Shown: piece after piece, positions 1-13,162 of the stretch
How positions within the stretch are numbered: the first letter of the stretch is position 1
Layout: each line of letters opens with the position of its first letter
Source: Neelides folsomi
Taxonomy: Eukaryota > Arthropoda > Collembola > Neelipleona > Neelidae
Assembly (NCBI GenBank): GCA_034687125.1
Contig: JAQGBZ010000201.1
Span: 1 to 64,000 of the forward strand
Direction of reading: 5' to 3'
Length of the DNA: 64,000 nt
Notes under the pieces: generated by a model
What the model saw: the letters and a program-made list of their open reading frames with translations, nothing else
What the model was told of the DNA's origin: nothing
The model's database searches: none
Translations under genes and position numbers: made by a program

Positions 1-104
1 TGAAAATTAAATAAAATATGAAAAAAATTGAAAATTAAATAAAATATGAAAAAAATTGAAAATTAAATAAAATATGAAAAAAATTGAAAATTAAATAAAA
101 TATG
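1..104. repeat. 28-bp tandem repeat array, cut by the window edge
   Basis: About four near-perfect copies of a 28-bp AT-rich unit (TGAAAATTAAATAAAATA followed by TGAAAAAAAT) run head to tail from the first base. The last copy decays at about 104. The array may extend left of the window. It has no coding potential. Confidence 0.9.
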
Positions 105-2414
105 AGAAGGGAACGAATAGGGAAACTTGGCGAATTGAGCGTAAAGCCTTGGAGCGATGAACAGTGTTGCGAACCAGCCCAGGTGTAGCAGATGAGTGAA
201 GAGTGAGGTCGAGAGCAATGTCGAGGGAGGCGGATGAGTCTTTCCAACAAGCGTCTTCCGTGGTCGTATTGGATTGGATAGATAGCAGGAGCAAGGGAGT
301 CTCTTAATAGAATGAATAAGGAGCCTTTGGACTCTGAGCAGGAAACGAGAAGGTGATTGCCAGGGCATTGCTAATTAGAATAATAGATAAGGAGATTGAG
401 GATTCTTCCTCAAATTATAAATATAATATAAAGAATTAATTAATCAAATATCGAACTTTTTGTTCATGGCCTAAATATGTATATACCTCTGTTACTTTGT
501 ACTTGTACTATCTAAAAGTAAAATTGAAATGTAATCTTAAAAGGAAATTAGATAATTTTATTAAAGAAAAATTTTAATAAATTATGTTAAAGATCATAAA
601 ACTTGCACGTGAGTTTTTCAAATTGAGGGTTGAAAAGATGTAAAAGTAGTAAAAGAATTAATCTCCATCGACCTATAGAATCCAGATGACAGAAGAGGAA
701 GAAAGAACAAATGTTTATGCGTAAAAAAAGTCTGTGAGGGTCTTTTGAAGGGATGTTCATCATTTTGTAAGTTCGTGTTCTTGATAAAAGGAGAAAGTTC
801 TTCCTCTGGTTTTCGGGAAGGACCGAAGAGACAGCCATCCATTATCCCTTTGAATTGAGTGTTGAGTTTAAATGTAGATTTAGATGTTTCTCGAGCGTGG
901 TTGCGGGTTTCTGCCTTTAAGAGCCTTGTAAAAATAGCCCAAAGTGAAGTCAAGGGCTTTGATTGGACAAGAGACAAGTTAGAGATAAGAGGCCAACAGT
1001 TGTATGGGAAACTTAAAGGAACTAAAACCGGTCGATTGTGAAATTCACCTTATATAACTTTCCCTCTTTTCCAGTAAACACCATATCAATGACATGTATC
1101 AACTGTTATCTTATATATTGTATTTACCAGGATGTTCTTATATGTACAAGTACAAGATATGTTTCACAATACTTATTACATTACCAATATGGTATTGTGT
1201 ACCATATCTGTATATTTATATTATTCTCAAGATTGAACTCATACAGATAGTTTAGTAATGGACCATTCTTTGAAATAAATATTCGAATAGAGTGAACATG
1301 AGGACATGGAACGTTGATCCAGATAATATGCAAATGGGTTTTCATACACTTCGACCTCCTTCCGCTTCCCTCTCCGTTGGAGCATTCATCTTTTAGGAGG
1401 GAAGCGGGAGGGAAGAGAGGTCACGCCGTGGATGAAATATCATCTTTGTCACATTCGATATTTCTTCATGTCACCGGAGCCTTCTCGGCTTCCTTTTGGT
1501 TTGAAAGAGCGGCAAAGTCCTCTTGGATTTACCCCACGTCGTCCCCCTAATGAATGAATGGAGACGACGGCTAAGAAATCTTCACCTTCACTCGATTCCC
1601 CCCTTCCTTAATCCTTTAATGCTCTCTGGATGAATGTGAGGAAATGTTGGGGAACGAAGAAGCTCAGGTCTCCCTGAGATTGATTGGATGGAGTAGAAAA
1701 GAGAAGGCCCCATATGTGGGAAAATCGGAAAGGGGATCTTTTCCTCAATTGCTCCTTTATAGACATCCAATGAACCTTTGGCAAAGGGAGGGTTTTAGAA
1801 ATTGAATATTTCACTTGGGAAAGTAACTTGCTTTCTTCTCTGCTTCCTCTTCGGGAACTTTGTTCCGCCACATTCTAAATTTGATTTACTGCCATTATTC
1901 GTTAAACATCCTTTTCAAAATTTCAAATCTTGAGGTTTGTTGGAAAACCTATCGAGATTTATTGAACATTTCCTAACTTTCTCTTCCTTGTTACTTCTAT
2001 CATAGGCAAATATTCAAATCAACAAATATTTCATCATTTACATTAATTCTTCACGTATTTCATCATTCATCAAATAATTTACATCTTTATAGGATTTTGA
2101 GATTAAATACATAAAATGCATAACTTAAATTACATATATGTAAGATCAAGGACTGAACAGTTATAAAGTAAAGATGATGTTTTAGTAATAATATACAGAA
2201 TGTAATTTTAAAATTCTGAGTTTATTGTTTAAGAATAAAATTTTCTTTTACTTGAGAGTTTAAAAATGAAAAGTGGTAAATAACTTACATGGGAGTTTAT
2301 TAGGTAAACCTGTGAAAGGAAAGTGGACGGATTGATGGAAGGATTAATGCATTGCCATCCGACACGAAAGTGTAATTGTGTTCTGCGAGGACAACTGACA
2401 CTCTTCTTTTCCAG
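105..2414. other. intron or upstream DNA of the kon-like gene, no exon recognised
   Basis: No conserved peptide was found on either strand. Because the first kon-like exon at 2415 opens with a splice acceptor, this stretch is probably intron of that gene, whose 5' exons lie outside the window. Stretches of about 850-1040 and 1350-1560 are less AT-rich but show no plausible exon. Confidence 0.5.
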
Positions 2415-5400
2415 GAAACGGGTGGCGTGGGGAAGTTCCGACACTTCGGCTGGTGGTTCTCGAACTTCCCAAACACGGCGATCTGATCCTCGAAGGAAGG
2501 CGAAAAGTGGAGCGAACAGGAGAGGAGATCACGCTGCCTCAACTCGCGGCTGGATCTCTCCGATACCTCCACGATGACTCGGAAACAACGCGGGACTCGA
2601 TGGGATTTTCTCTCTGGCTCTCCACGAACAATGGGGGATTTGGTGGTGGTGGAGTCGGGAGTGATAACCACACTTCCACTTGGCTTCTCAATGTGACTCT
2701 TCCAGTCCATATCACTCCTGTCAACGATCAGCCCTTCCAAATCTCATCACCCAAAGGCCCAATACTCCCAGTAGTCCAGGTATGAAATTCCCACCACCTC
2801 AATAATCCTCATAGTTTTATATACAATATCGTATCATTTTATATGGCTTTTATAGTAAACCTGTATATTACCAATTTGTATTTTATATACCTATAATTCT
2901 CCCCTTCATATTTTCCGCATTGATGCACGGAGCATTAATAAAATATCCATTCCAGGCCTCACCTTTGACCCAGTACCACTTTCCCTTCCTTTCTTCAACA
3001 TTCTTCATCTTTGGTCCATTATCTTTTGGAGGCTCAATTGAATGTTCCAATTTTTAAAAGTCCATTATTTTCCCCAATCTCTCCCTGAGCTCCTTTATTA
3101 TGAATATGAATTTCCACGCCCAGTGCTTTTTCTTTCAATTTCATAATTCATTCTTTTGGCCCATTGATTAGAGCTTGGAATCGGAGCTGAATGGTTATAT
3201 GAAATAATTGAATTAATTTTTCAAAAAATTCCCTATTAATTTAATCGAATAAAAGATTCCCAGGCAGATTGATTACAAAAGATAATTCAACAGAATTGGT
3301 AATTTAATGAAAGTTGAGTGAAATGCAGGGAAGAGAAATTCCCTCTCGCTCCCACAGATGCGGTTTTCACAGCATTGGGCCAAACCTTGACAGAAAAATT
3401 AATCTTGAAGGGGAAGTATCTCGAGTTCCGATTAGTTATGGAGTGGGAAGACATTAGTGTTGGGAAGATTGATAAATATTTATGTATCTAAGATGGAGTA
3501 AGTTTTGGAAGATCGTTTGAGAACAATGGTAGTCGTTAGATTAAGAGAATGAAGATATTTCATGAGATATTTTATCCTTTCATTCATCTCATTAATGATT
3601 ACTTACAAGTAGTACTTTCCTCTTCACTCTTTTATTTATGATTTAACTAATCAATTTAACAACTCTAATACAATGTTCGTTAAGTGGAAATAATTTTAAA
3701 TTCAAGATTCACATTGCACATAATTTGTAATAATACAATTTGCATTTATCATGAATTTTTAATGATATTTAAATGATTCCCGAATAATGCATGCAAGATA
3801 TTCTATTTTTAGTGTCATCAACGCTTATAATTTATCATACGATTATTTTAATTATTATTAAATAAGTAATTATTTAAAATTAAATTTTATAGGTTTCTCA
3901 AGCTTAATTAATGTATAAGCTTTCTATTGATCATACATACAACATGTATCCTTAATGGTAGAATTATTAAATTCTCAAAGTACAAGAAATTTTTATTTAC
4001 AAGAATTTTTGGTTGACAGGAACATTGGAGAAAATTGAGTCGAAACGATTTATATACGATGGACGCTGACACTCCCCCTGTACATATTGTCTACGAGGTG
4101 TCAGGAATCTCCAATGGGGAATGCATCATGGTGCCAGAGGAATCCTCGGGTTCTTTGACCACAGGGCAAGTGTCTCCATTCAGTCCATCTGTCTCCACTG
4201 AAACGATGCTCGAAAATCTTCGTGATCTTCCTCCAACAACACGCTTCACCCAGGTTAACAAATACAGATATTATTGATATACAGATATAGGTATTTTCCC
4301 CCTAAAGAAAATGACATTGTTAACTGGACCTTGCAACAACTAACCCTTCTTATTGTTCCATTCAGGCGGATATCGATGCGGGGAAAGTGATCTTTTCCCA
4401 TTCTGGCTCCACTGCCTCGTCCGTGATGAGTCTGAGGGTGAGCGATGGGCAGTTTCCTCCGGTGAATATCCGACTGGCTATTCCGGTCCAAGGACTCGGC
4501 CTCGTTGCAGCAGCTAATCAAGCGAGTCCGGTGCGGATCCTCCAAGGGAACAAAGTAATGAGTTTAGCTCTCGACAATCTCCCAGCCTCGACCAACGGCC
4601 ACTTGACTCGACTCGTCTACAACATCACGCGGTTTCCCCTACATGGGAAGATTTTGTTCCGGGAACGCATCTCCCCCCTTACCACATTCACTCATTATGA
4701 ACTGCTGCGGGGAGAAATTTCCTACTTCCAAACAGACTTGTCTGTTGCCAACGACTCGTTCGAAGTTACAGCTTCTTTTCGGGAAATGGCGGATCGAAAC
4801 CCAAGAGCTACTTGGTTGGTCAACGCCGTTGCTGTGCCGCTTTTGAAAAGGATAAAAGAAGTGAGGCATTTCGTTAAAGGGTTTGCCATAGGAGGAATTG
4901 TGGCACCAGACGAAGGAGAATTTTCGGCAATGGTTGGGACGAGGACGACGCTCAATTTGGCAGTTTTGGACGCGAGTCCACTTGCGGCCCTTACAGGTTC
5001 AAATCCTGTTTATGAAGTTCTATTTCCGCCTAAATATGGCCAGCTGTACAAAGTCGGCCTTGGGAAGTTTGAGGGAGATGGGAAACGAAGGAGTCGGAGA
5101 GCATATGCGAAAAAGGAGAGTTTGGTCAGAGTTGCTTCACGGTTTTCGCATGAAGACATCCGTCGAGGATTCATTGTTTACAACCCTGGGAGTGTTGAGA
5201 ACCAGCAAGTCTCAAATGAAATTAACCCACTTGCCTCAGGGCTCGTTCAAGCAGACGAATTCGTCTTTAAAGTCTTCGCTCCAGGAGTTCAGCCCGCACT
5301 CGCCATAGCCAAGTTCAACATTAGGAACTCCAACGATCGATTCTATGAAGAGAAGGGCGGGAATGAGATTATTTCTGACGGGTCTACCGATCCTGCAACA

Positions 5401-6318
5401 AAGAGGAGCGGGGCCAAAGGGGGCTCCTTCCGAGACCTCGTCACCCCGCACATGTCAAAAGATTCCCTCATCACGATTGGGATAACAGTGGCCGGAGTCC
5501 TCTGTGTTACGCTTTTCCTCGTTGTTGGAATCCGGTGCAGTTGTGCGAAAAAGGAAAGAGTCAGCACAGGGAGGAGAAACTCAAACGGTCGGACCAACTC
5601 TATGAATAATGGAACAGACCCAAAGTGCATTAGCAATGGCATGATGGACGCCTATGGTCCGCTTTCTCTTGACCACTCCGATTCGGAAACTGGGCATGGG
5701 AACAATTCAATGCGACCTTTAATGATGTCAATGTCCACACTCTCACCTCCCACTATTTCCAGACAAGGACAGAAGGTCCCGTACCATGGGCAATATCATC
5801 ATGGAACTGTGTCCGATTCCGGGTCTTGGAAAAGTTCATCTGTACATGGCGGAGCGATTCCTTCGGTTCCTCAATGTCGGGTCACCCCGCTTTGCTCGTC
5901 CCATTTGGGTGGAGGAAATTCGGGGAGTGGAAGCGACTCCGGGGGATATTCGGGATCCGGGGGAGGGAATTCGTTGATCATGTGCCCGCTCCTGCCACCT
6001 ACTCCGATTTGTGATACGTTTGCTCCGCTCCCGGAAGAAATAGATCCGCCGGAGCCTTATGGGTTCACCTATGGGGCAAGTCTTTTACCACCGCCTTTGG
6101 ATCTTGACGTGAGAGAGGAGGAGACTCCGTTTACGGAGTTTTACGGGAGTTCGTCTGTGGGAGTCGGACCGGGTCCTGTGTCAATGACTCTCCTCGGAAC
6201 TCCAAATAGTGGAATTCCACCGCCTTCGTCGACTACGAGCGGAATGAGCTCCGCCAACTCTGGAACACTGAGGCATAATAAACCACCGCCACAAGGGAAA
6301 AATCAATATTGGGTCTAA
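2415..6318 (+). CDS. kon: CSPG4/NG2 family transmembrane proteoglycan (kon-tiki/perdido-like), 3' part
   Basis: Three exons, 2415-2779, 4020-4253 and 4366-6318, join in phase (the last two junctions are phase 0) and encode the C-terminal 850 residues. The 5' exons are missing: the first exon follows a TTTTCCAG acceptor. The ectodomain part carries CSPG repeats, with lines such as LVVLELPKHGDLIL, RYLHDDSETTRDS, MDADTPPVHIVYEV and VIFSHSGS. A hydrophobic helix (about 5464-5535, LITIGITVAGVLCVTLFLVV) is followed by a basic stop-transfer CAKKERV, then a tail of about 260 residues rich in Ser, Gly and Pro. The protein ends in QYWV, the PDZ-binding end known from CSPG4/NG2 and its fly relative. In flies this family guides muscle-tendon attachment and signals through the PDZ protein Grip; that role here is inferred from family membership. 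Confidence 0.93.
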
Positions 6319-7570
6319 TTTTCTACCCATCATAATTCTATGCCACTGTTGGAATTACTAATTCAATTCCTCGACAAGGAGCCTTCAAACTTTTAAATCA
6401 CTTTCAATACTTTATGAATTGAGTTCAAAGCCACGCAAGGAGCAAATTAATTGTTGACAATTTTATATACATTTTAAAGCATGTCTTTTAATATGACCTT
6501 TTAACTACACTAAATGTAAGTGATTTTCTATGTTTCTTAGTATTACATAATAGAATATGTTTGAAGATTTTATGACTTCGAGTTTACTTATATCACAAAT
6601 ATTGCTCAATATTTCTTGTGTAAATATTAGGAGATGATGTAAAGTGTCATTTTTAATGATGTGAATTTAATTTATTTTATATACATATATGGACATGGAT
6701 GAATAGGATATCAGATACTGTATACTGTTATACTACTGATATCTATTTGTATATGATATTACTGATACAAAAGGATGTAAGGATATTATGATATGTATAC
6801 TTTTTATGTATTTTGGACGTAGACCATATTTGTAAATATATGGCATATGGAGGAAGTATATTAAAAGAGTGTTAGAACATGCGTTTAGAGATAAAAAGGA
6901 AGTGAATGATGTGCGTTGTTGCGTGGATGAAAAATTGTATGATAGAGTTGATAAGCCGATGATTGATTGATTGAGTGGAAGAGATGGTGAAAATATTGGA
7001 GAGAGTGAAGAGTCTTTACAAAGTTGGTTCCTTTAAGTAAAACAAGAGGAAAAACCTTGCAGATTTTATCACTTTCTATTTACCATCACGAAGGAAAAGG
7101 AAACCGGAGACAAATTTTAGTTCATTTTAGGAATTGCTTTTCTCTCCGGGTGGTATCATTGCCAAACTTGATTCCTAATGATCCGATGGCGTGTAATCAG
7201 GAATTTTCTAAACATTTTTTTCTACACAAATAATACATGTTTTCCGATACATTAATAATATGGTCATCTTGCAAGGATCTTTTACTTATCTACTTCTCTT
7301 TAATCAATGTTAATGTATTTTCTAATGAGTGGATATCATTAGTGACACAATGAGTTCAATAGAAGTACATGATACAATTTGTAGTGTATTTCTTATAGAT
7401 TGGGAAAATACGATTTGTTTGGGAAAATGGGCGGATATTGTATGATCTAACCATAAGATATGAATGATTGTTGGATGTTTTTTAATATTTGGCTAATTGG
7501 GTAAATTATAGAGTTTGTGGAAAAGAGAAAGTTTTATCAGAAATATTTGCTTACACATCACATACATACA
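6319..7570. other. 3' flank of the kon-like gene, no gene seen
   Basis: AT-rich DNA after the kon-like stop codon, presumably including its 3' UTR. There is a patch of short imperfect repeats with GATATC and ATATG words at about 6660-6860. The longest open frame here (7024-7233) has no family resemblance and I treat it as chance. Confidence 0.5.
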
Positions 7571-7572
7571 TA

Positions 7573-7989
7573 CAGGGGATTCCTTAATGTGCTTTCTTTT
7601 TTTAATGGACAATCACCTTAAAATGGTCAAAGGTAAAAATCTATAATTTTGTCCGATGAGTGGGGAATATAATAAACTACTATGCAGCCAAATATAAACC
7701 GGAATGGTCAACCCGTTAATAAACGACAGCTACTTTTCTTTGAGAAAACGCAATTTTCTTCTAAATTGAGTTCCGTTTGCTATGTGCAAACGATCATTTG
7801 AGGCAGTAAAACGTCACTTTTGCTATGCTGCATTGAAGCGAATGGAGCTCAAGTTGGAAAATTTAGTTCATGAATAATAAATTATATGATATATAAAGAA
7901 TGGTGTAGCCAAATTTCATGAAATTTGGCTAGTGATTAAAAAAGATACAGTTCATTAAATAAAAAGAAAGCATATTAAGGAATGCCCTG
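7573..7989. mobile_element. Tc1/mariner-type deletion derivative (417 bp, TA-flanked)
   Basis: Ends match as inverted repeats of about 30 bp: left CAGGGGATTCCTTAATGT, right (reversed) CAGGGCATTCCTTAATAT, both continuing into a CTTTCTTTTT run. TA lies directly outside each end (7571-7572 and 7990-7991), as expected of the Tc1/mariner target duplication. Inside, near 7833-7875, one frame reads CIEANGAQVGKF, like the C-terminal end of mariner transposases (RVQxCIEAxGxxF). Nothing else of a transposase remains, so the element cannot move itself. It lies between kon and Cib2. Confidence 0.85.
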
Positions 7990-7991
7990 TA

Positions 7992-10900
7992 CGTAGGTTA
8001 GGTATAATTGAAAGTAATTTTAATAATTAAGCTTTAAAGTAAAGTTCTTATAGATAATATTTATCTGTATAAAACAAGTAAAAACTGTTTATATTTTCCT
8101 GTCATAAATTTATTTAGGACGATTTGGCACAAAGTATAATATAATTGTATAGGTATTTACTACAGAATATGTATTGTACGATTCAAATATTAAGACATTG
8201 TATTAATAATTTCTAGATTTTTAACGATGTTCACAATCAGTTACATTTATTGTATTTTATGTACGCGTATTTTGACGTTTAAAATAAAAAAATATTTTGC
8301 ATTAAAACTATATTTAGTAAAATTAATTAGCTTTTTGACATGCGATTACTCTACATAATTAAATTGTCAAAATAGTCGTTTGTTTATAGAAAAAAAGAAT
8401 TTTGATAAATGGATTGCGAATAAGAACTAATCATAACTGGTCCATAAATATGGATTCTTTATGTTTATTTTAAGTAACAGAGGGGAGAAATAATGACTAC
8501 AAAGTGCAATGAATAATAGAAAGTTCCATTTATCCTTAAACACCAATCACATTTATAATTATAAGGGATTATTATTATAATTATATAGTTTTCTGAACCG
8601 TTTTATTTTATGGGTCTCTAATTTTGATTTGACTAATAAAATGTTTTAATTTTTCATTAAATATGGCACATATTACTAAATATAAGGAGTAAATGACAAA
8701 ATAATTAATTGAGATAAGGAAAAAGAAAGGTGCAGGAGAATAACTGAACTACTTATACGACAGTCGAGGAATTTGATAGAGCAATTAAATTGTATAAACT
8801 TATCAAATAAATGAATTAAGTCTTAAAATTGGCCGAAAATTTAAATAAGTATACAATTAAGTGTTAAAATGTTATTTCGTGCGGCGATCGTGAATTGACG
8901 TGCTTTAATTGTTGACTCCGTATTGTAAAATTGTAATAGGTTTCTATAAATTGTAAATTCACACGTTAGGGAGTCACACGGTGAACGTTGAATTGTTTAT
9001 TGAGATTGCGAGAGGAATAAAACTGATTTTTACAAGAAATTGTCCAATTAAAATATTTCATAATAATCCTCTCATAAATATTTTACATCCATTCTCATTT
9101 GGTTTAATAATTCAGGGCTCGATAGAATGGTCGGAAGGATAAATCTCTTTTGACTTTTATTCCACAAAATTCATTAATTCAAAGCTCTGGAGCGGAGAGG
9201 AAAAATCCGAGCGTGGTTTGTCAGCTCCTCTTTCTCGGGGAAAATATAATTGCATTAATTCCGGCATAAACTAATTTTCCCTTCCTCAAATGGAATCAAA
9301 CCGCTGGAGTTAAAAGGGACCAAATGAGTCGATTCATACTTTAAGTGACAAATGATTTTAAATGGGCCGATGGAGAAATTAAATGAAAATATGTCAGGTC
9401 CTTTTTAGCTCACGATATTTTTCCTTTTAATGGATTTCCCATCTTCAACTTCTCTTCTTCATTAAAGATGAAATTATAACATAATAATATTTACCTATAA
9501 AGTAAATTGAAAAATATGACAATGTTTAATGTTTACAATCTTGTCGCGCCAGGGCTTATGAGTTTCCCACCCTCCTCTTCTGCCTGCCGTATATCCACGA
9601 GGTTTGTCCACCCCGGCTCCTCAGCTTACATAGGCATCATTCTTCCCTCCTTCTACTCTATGTATTAACTATGGGTTGATAGTGCAGAACCCACTCGTTT
9701 CCACCTATGTGTACGACAGAGAACTAGACTTTTTACGTCATTCGGGAAAAATTCCATACTTCAGTTCTCACCCAAGGATCCCCCAAGGAATTCCATTGAG
9801 TTCCACAGTCGACCAAAGTGGAGACGACTTCTCTTTTCACTATAATACCATACAAAAATTGCAATACTTATTAAACCCATATAATTTTTTATATTTATTT
9901 CAAAAAAACTGAAAATAACATTAATGTTAATAACAGAAAAAGCCAGGTTATATGATGTAGAAATTTGAAATTGTATTGCAGATATTGGAAAATGATATAA
10001 TCCAATATGTTTAGTAACATCCTGGTAATGGGGTCTATTAAAGGTAGTGAAAAGAAAGCATCGTTCGTGCTATCAATACAAAGTTGTCTAGCTGTAAGTA
10101 TACCATTTTCACTCCTATATAATTATATGTTTATGGACATTAAGTAAGTGGGTAATGACGGGGCTATGGCTAAACCATTCCCAATCTCGCCTGTTGTTGT
10201 TCAAAACAAAAGAGATTTTCCCTAGTGCGGATAATGATAGGCGAAGGGTGAAAGTCGGAGAGTTCCGGAAATGAAATTATGATTTTATCTCTCTGTCAGC
10301 TCCCGTTAAACGACTCTAACAAAAGGGCTTTAGAAAATATTTTGAACTTTTAGTTTTCCATCCAACAATACATACCATACATATACAGGAGTATCCATAC
10401 ATTTTCTATATAGATCATTTTGTTGTACATTTTGGATTTAGTAAATTTTGCTGTACATTTTGTATGTATGGTACATTTTTGTATGTACCTATGTTCACTT
10501 GTATGTTTTGTGTAGAATGTAAGTAGATGTGAAATGAAGTGTGTTAAGAATGGTGATTGAAAGATGAACCGAATTTGCATGGAGAAGGATTATTTGAGGG
10601 TCGGAGAGGAAAATCATGTTTTCACCTCTCTCCACACACAACCCGGATAGTAAGGAGGTCGGGTGAGAGTTCCATTATATTACTATTTGCTCGCTGACTC
10701 CGTTCCGTGATATTTCCTCTTTCACCTTCAGCCCCTCAATTTGGTCGTTCATTCGGGGGAGAGTTGAACTTTGTGCATATTACGCATTCTTCTCTCTTTT
10801 TATCTCCCATAGCCTATCATTTATACTTATCTCACTCCCACAACTCTGAATGTGAACCTTTGACGGTGAATTACTCACAGACCAGACGTTCTTCTTCTCA

Positions 10901-13162
10901 TCTTCCAGACGCCCACAGACATAGGGCATAGTCCGGCATAGACGAAGGGTATGCAGAATGGAAATTTGAGGAAGAATATTGAAAGAGTTTGTTTGAGTAG
11001 GTAATAATAATAAGCGCATGGATTTTGGATTAAAGGGTGGGGTTGTTTCTCATCACATCACATCAGAGGTAAGGGGCCTTAAAGGTGAGGAATTGGGCCA
11101 GTTTGATTCTCTGCCTCCAACTGTCCGTTCTCTCTTCATTTCCATTTTGGGAGATTTCTTTAAAAATTTTCAAATCTTTTGTTTTAATCTTCGGGACATT
11201 TCTAACTTTGGCAGTGTCGTAATCTCATATTGAACACTATTGCAATATATTGGTATAAGTATTGGAACTTTGGAACTTTTAGGAATTCGCACTTTATGCA
11301 TATTTATTATAGTAGAAGGATAATAAGAGTTTGTGGTTGTGGCCCTGTGGCTCGGTGCGGATTTTCCTTCCAAGGCAAATATATTATTATGTGTTCCCGG
11401 CCCTCCCGACGCGGCGTGTCGTAAGGGAACCTTTCACCATTCACTGGATTGACATCGGACCTTTATTTAATACCTTCCGACTCATTGTGAGCTCGGCTTA
11501 TTACTCGACTTTAAACTTGAGGAATGTGAGTGTCGGGTGAATTCCTTTTAACATGAAGCGAAGAAGGAGGTGAACAAAACGCGGCTGCTACCAATCCTAT
11601 ATGTACGGTATGTACACTGTACACTTTATCTAGTACATTGAAGGAAACTCCACGTATTTACCACCGCGGTTCTTGAGAGAATTCCGAGAAATTTACATAA
11701 GTTTCGTGTCCGGGATCTTCGTTTAATGCCTCCAGCCTCATACTCCTTATTTCCCAATCCAATTTACATTTATCAACGGCGGGGTTCCATTGTCTCGTTG
11801 GGACGGAATAGGAAATGAGGGTTTGTGTAGACAGCCTTACTGCTAATGGTCCTTGTAACCAGACGGAATCTTAGCTAACTTGTTTAGAATGAATCTTCCT
11901 TCTTCATATTGAGATTGAGGTAACGTGTCCTACTTTTACCCCTTTGGACCATTCAAAATGGGATTCAAATTCGAGTTCTTTCAGAACTGTAAAGGAAAGT
12001 TTTAAATAAAGGAACTGGGCCTTTATGTCAAAATTGAGTCATTTTTTACAATATTCATTTTATAAATTCTTTTCAAAAGATTCATTTTTAAGATATTTCT
12101 TACCACCAAATGTAGGCTTTCGTGCTTGGGAGAAAAGAAGGGGTTTGCGGGAATGTGACAGAAGAGATTTTATTCTTTGAGTTCATGCATATTCATCAAC
12201 AGTCGGCTTAAACTTTCTAAAGTTAGAGATTAGACACAGCTTTCTTTGAGTATCTTATTCCGTGGTACAAATAATGCAAGAGATTTGCATACAACAATAG
12301 TTGATTATGTATTTGGGAATATTTTATAGCTATTATGAGTTATTTAACTTCTAACTATTTTACTGCACAATGTACAAATATGTAATTATGTTACTTTCTT
12401 TTTTGTCAAAAATTTTAATAAGTTGAGAATAAGATTAATTGTTTTTATTAAATTGTACTACGGGTTTATATTATTTTGACATTAGAATTTGTGACTTTGA
12501 CATAAGTATAAATAGCATTGATATTAAAAAATAAATAAATTTGACATAGAGCACTTTTAACATATAAAACTGAATATTGCAATATAATGATATATGTAAT
12601 AAAATAATTTATAATCTTTATAAGTACATTTAAGATCATTTTTATACAATATTCCATTGATTTCCGTATATGAATATTAAAAAGAAATATTTTGGGGCAT
12701 TAATGTACAATATAGTAGCTCAATCTATAGAAATTTATTAAAACTATATTGATTATTGAAATTATCTACAGGCTATACTATATTGTTCTCTAATACCCCA
12801 AAATAAATAAATTGAAGATAAATCAAGAAATTCTTAATATGCATGCTATATTGTTAATTTATTTAGTATACAATTTTAAATTAGTGTAAATAAATAGACA
12901 TTATCGATTTTAAGATTAAAATAATAAAGGTATAATTAGGAGGATTAATAAAATGAATTAATTGGATTTCCTTAATTGGGAACATTGTGAGATGATTGAT
13001 TGAGATGCGGAATTGTGTCAAATAGTTTAAATATTTCAGGATTAAATTGTTCCCCCCGAATCGGAATGGATTGTAGAAGAGGAAATTAAAGAAAAAGATT
13101 AATGGAGAAAATGAGATGGCGCGTGGGAGAAGGAGAAGAATTTTAAAGGACAAAAGTGAACA
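7992..13162. other. long intergenic stretch upstream of Cib2
   Basis: About 5 kb without a recognisable exon. 9540-9660 is a less AT-rich, pyrimidine-rich patch, and 11330-11860 is the most GC-rich part with scattered C/G runs; either could hold promoter or 5' UTR sequence for Cib2, but I see no decisive motif. Open frames here (for example 9676-9912, 10707-10931 and 11331-11540) show no family resemblance. Confidence 0.4.

Noticed and set aside
2300-2740. 146-residue minus-strand frame opposite the first kon-like exon
   Set aside because: The plus strand has CSPG repeat sequence with proper splice sites; the antisense frame has no family resemblance.
6660-6860. GATATC/ATATG-rich stretch as a satellite or regulatory array
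   Set aside because: No regular unit; ordinary AT-rich simple sequence.
9942-10036. possible short element between GCCAGGTTATATGATG and CATCCTGGTAA
   Set aside because: The inverted match is only a few bases and no TA flank pattern or internal relic supports it.
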